From NCBI GenBank assembly GCA_013397865.1, contig VZTI01001727.1, positions 1,260,342-1,324,341 of the forward strand: DNA of 64,000 bases. Reading direction: 5' to 3'. A program made the translations under genes and the position numbers. Position 1 is the first letter of the stretch. Each line of letters opens with the position of its first letter. The DNA comes from Struthidea cinerea (taxonomy: Eukaryota > Chordata > Aves > Passeriformes > Corcoracidae). Below are positions 63,401-64,000 of this stretch, one piece after another. The notes under the pieces are model-generated. The model had not been told where the DNA came from. It was given only the letters and a program-made list of their open reading frames with translations, and did not search any database.

Positions 63401-64000
63401 GGCCTGCTGCTTGGTGAGGTCTGTACCTGTGCACCAGGCCAGGCTCTGCTGTGCAGGGTGCAATTATGCAGGAGCTTTAAAGTGGTAGAAATCAGTGTGT
63501 TAAAATGAACTTGGGAAAACTTAAATCTGGCTCAAAGGGGCTTTTCCAGCATGAGTCATCTGCAGCTGTGGAGGTGACCTGGGCAGAGCCTTCCTCTCCT
63601 CTGCTGAATGGACTTGTCAGGGTGCTGGGAGACAGGACAGGGAGAAAAAATACCCAGTTCATTTCCTAACGAGGTATGCATGGGAGAATTCCCCACGGGG
63701 ACACCGATGGGGGTTTGTGGCTCTGTGTTTTTCAATCCCTCAGCTCCACATAAGAACGTTGTGCAGCTTGGAGCCCTCACCTGGAGCACTGAAACACCCT
63801 GAGCCCATCCCCAGGAAGCAGACAATAGTGCTGATATGCCTGTTGCTGCAGAGGAAGTGGCTTCTGTTACAACCAACAAGCAATCTGCCGAAGTCCATGG
63901 TTTGGGTGGTTGCCAGAATAAATTTGACATGAAATTATTTAGCCTCTTCGGCTTTTGTCTTGTTGTCTGGAGATGTTTCTCTTCCACTCCCTTCCCCCCC
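60451..64000. other. Intergenic region, more GC-rich towards the right edge
   Basis: No recognised gene. From about 62.6 kb GC content rises, and longer chance frames appear on both strands (plus 62657-62983, minus 63110-63463, minus 63556-63987). None shows a familiar domain or flanking splice pattern that I can defend. Confidence 0.6.

Overview
This window is vertebrate nuclear DNA, and almost certainly from a bird. It carries a split gene with GT-AG introns, a CpG-island promoter, AT-rich introns and at least six 5'-truncated CR1 LINE fragments, the dominant bird retrotransposon. No bacterial-style operons, phage, CRISPR or tRNA/rRNA genes are visible.

Left two thirds (1 to about 41 kb): the 5' part of KMT2E (MLL5), read on the minus strand. 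Twelve coding exons could be joined base by base with intact phases: 20510-20580, 13603-13714, 13027-13256, 11317-11397, 11085-11143, 6779-6951, 5755-5793, 3913-4125, 2366-2496, 1190-1307, 930-1039 and 1-68 (cut by the window edge). Together they give 1,405 coding nt, about 468 residues: the N-terminus, an HCF-1-type DHNY motif, a C4HC3 PHD finger, a basic linker, the whole degenerate SET domain and the start of the post-SET cysteine cluster. The long C-terminal part of the protein lies beyond the left edge. Exon 3 carries 114 nt of 5' UTR with two upstream ORFs, one ending on the KMT2E start codon (ATGA). Candidate non-coding first exons lie in the CpG island at about 39-41 kb.

Promoter region (about 39.2-41.9 kb): a CpG island with oppositely oriented CCAAT boxes, a CRE-like site, an E-box and YY1-type ATGGCG motifs on both strands, as expected of a bidirectional promoter. 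It holds a 102-N assembly gap flanked by an exact 23-bp direct repeat.

Right third (about 42-64 kb): no protein-coding gene was recognised. It contains three CR1 fragments and short tandem repeats. The plus strand there looks rich in G and T, whereas the KMT2E side looks rich in A and C on the same strand. This is what long-term divergent transcription from the island would leave, so a plus-strand lncRNA (compare human KMT2E-AS1) is the most interesting hypothesis here. No undescribed gene system was found. The points most worth checking are the uORF/ATGA arrangement, the divergent transcription signal, an unusual GTTTGT splice donor inside the SET domain, and three probable assembly artefacts.
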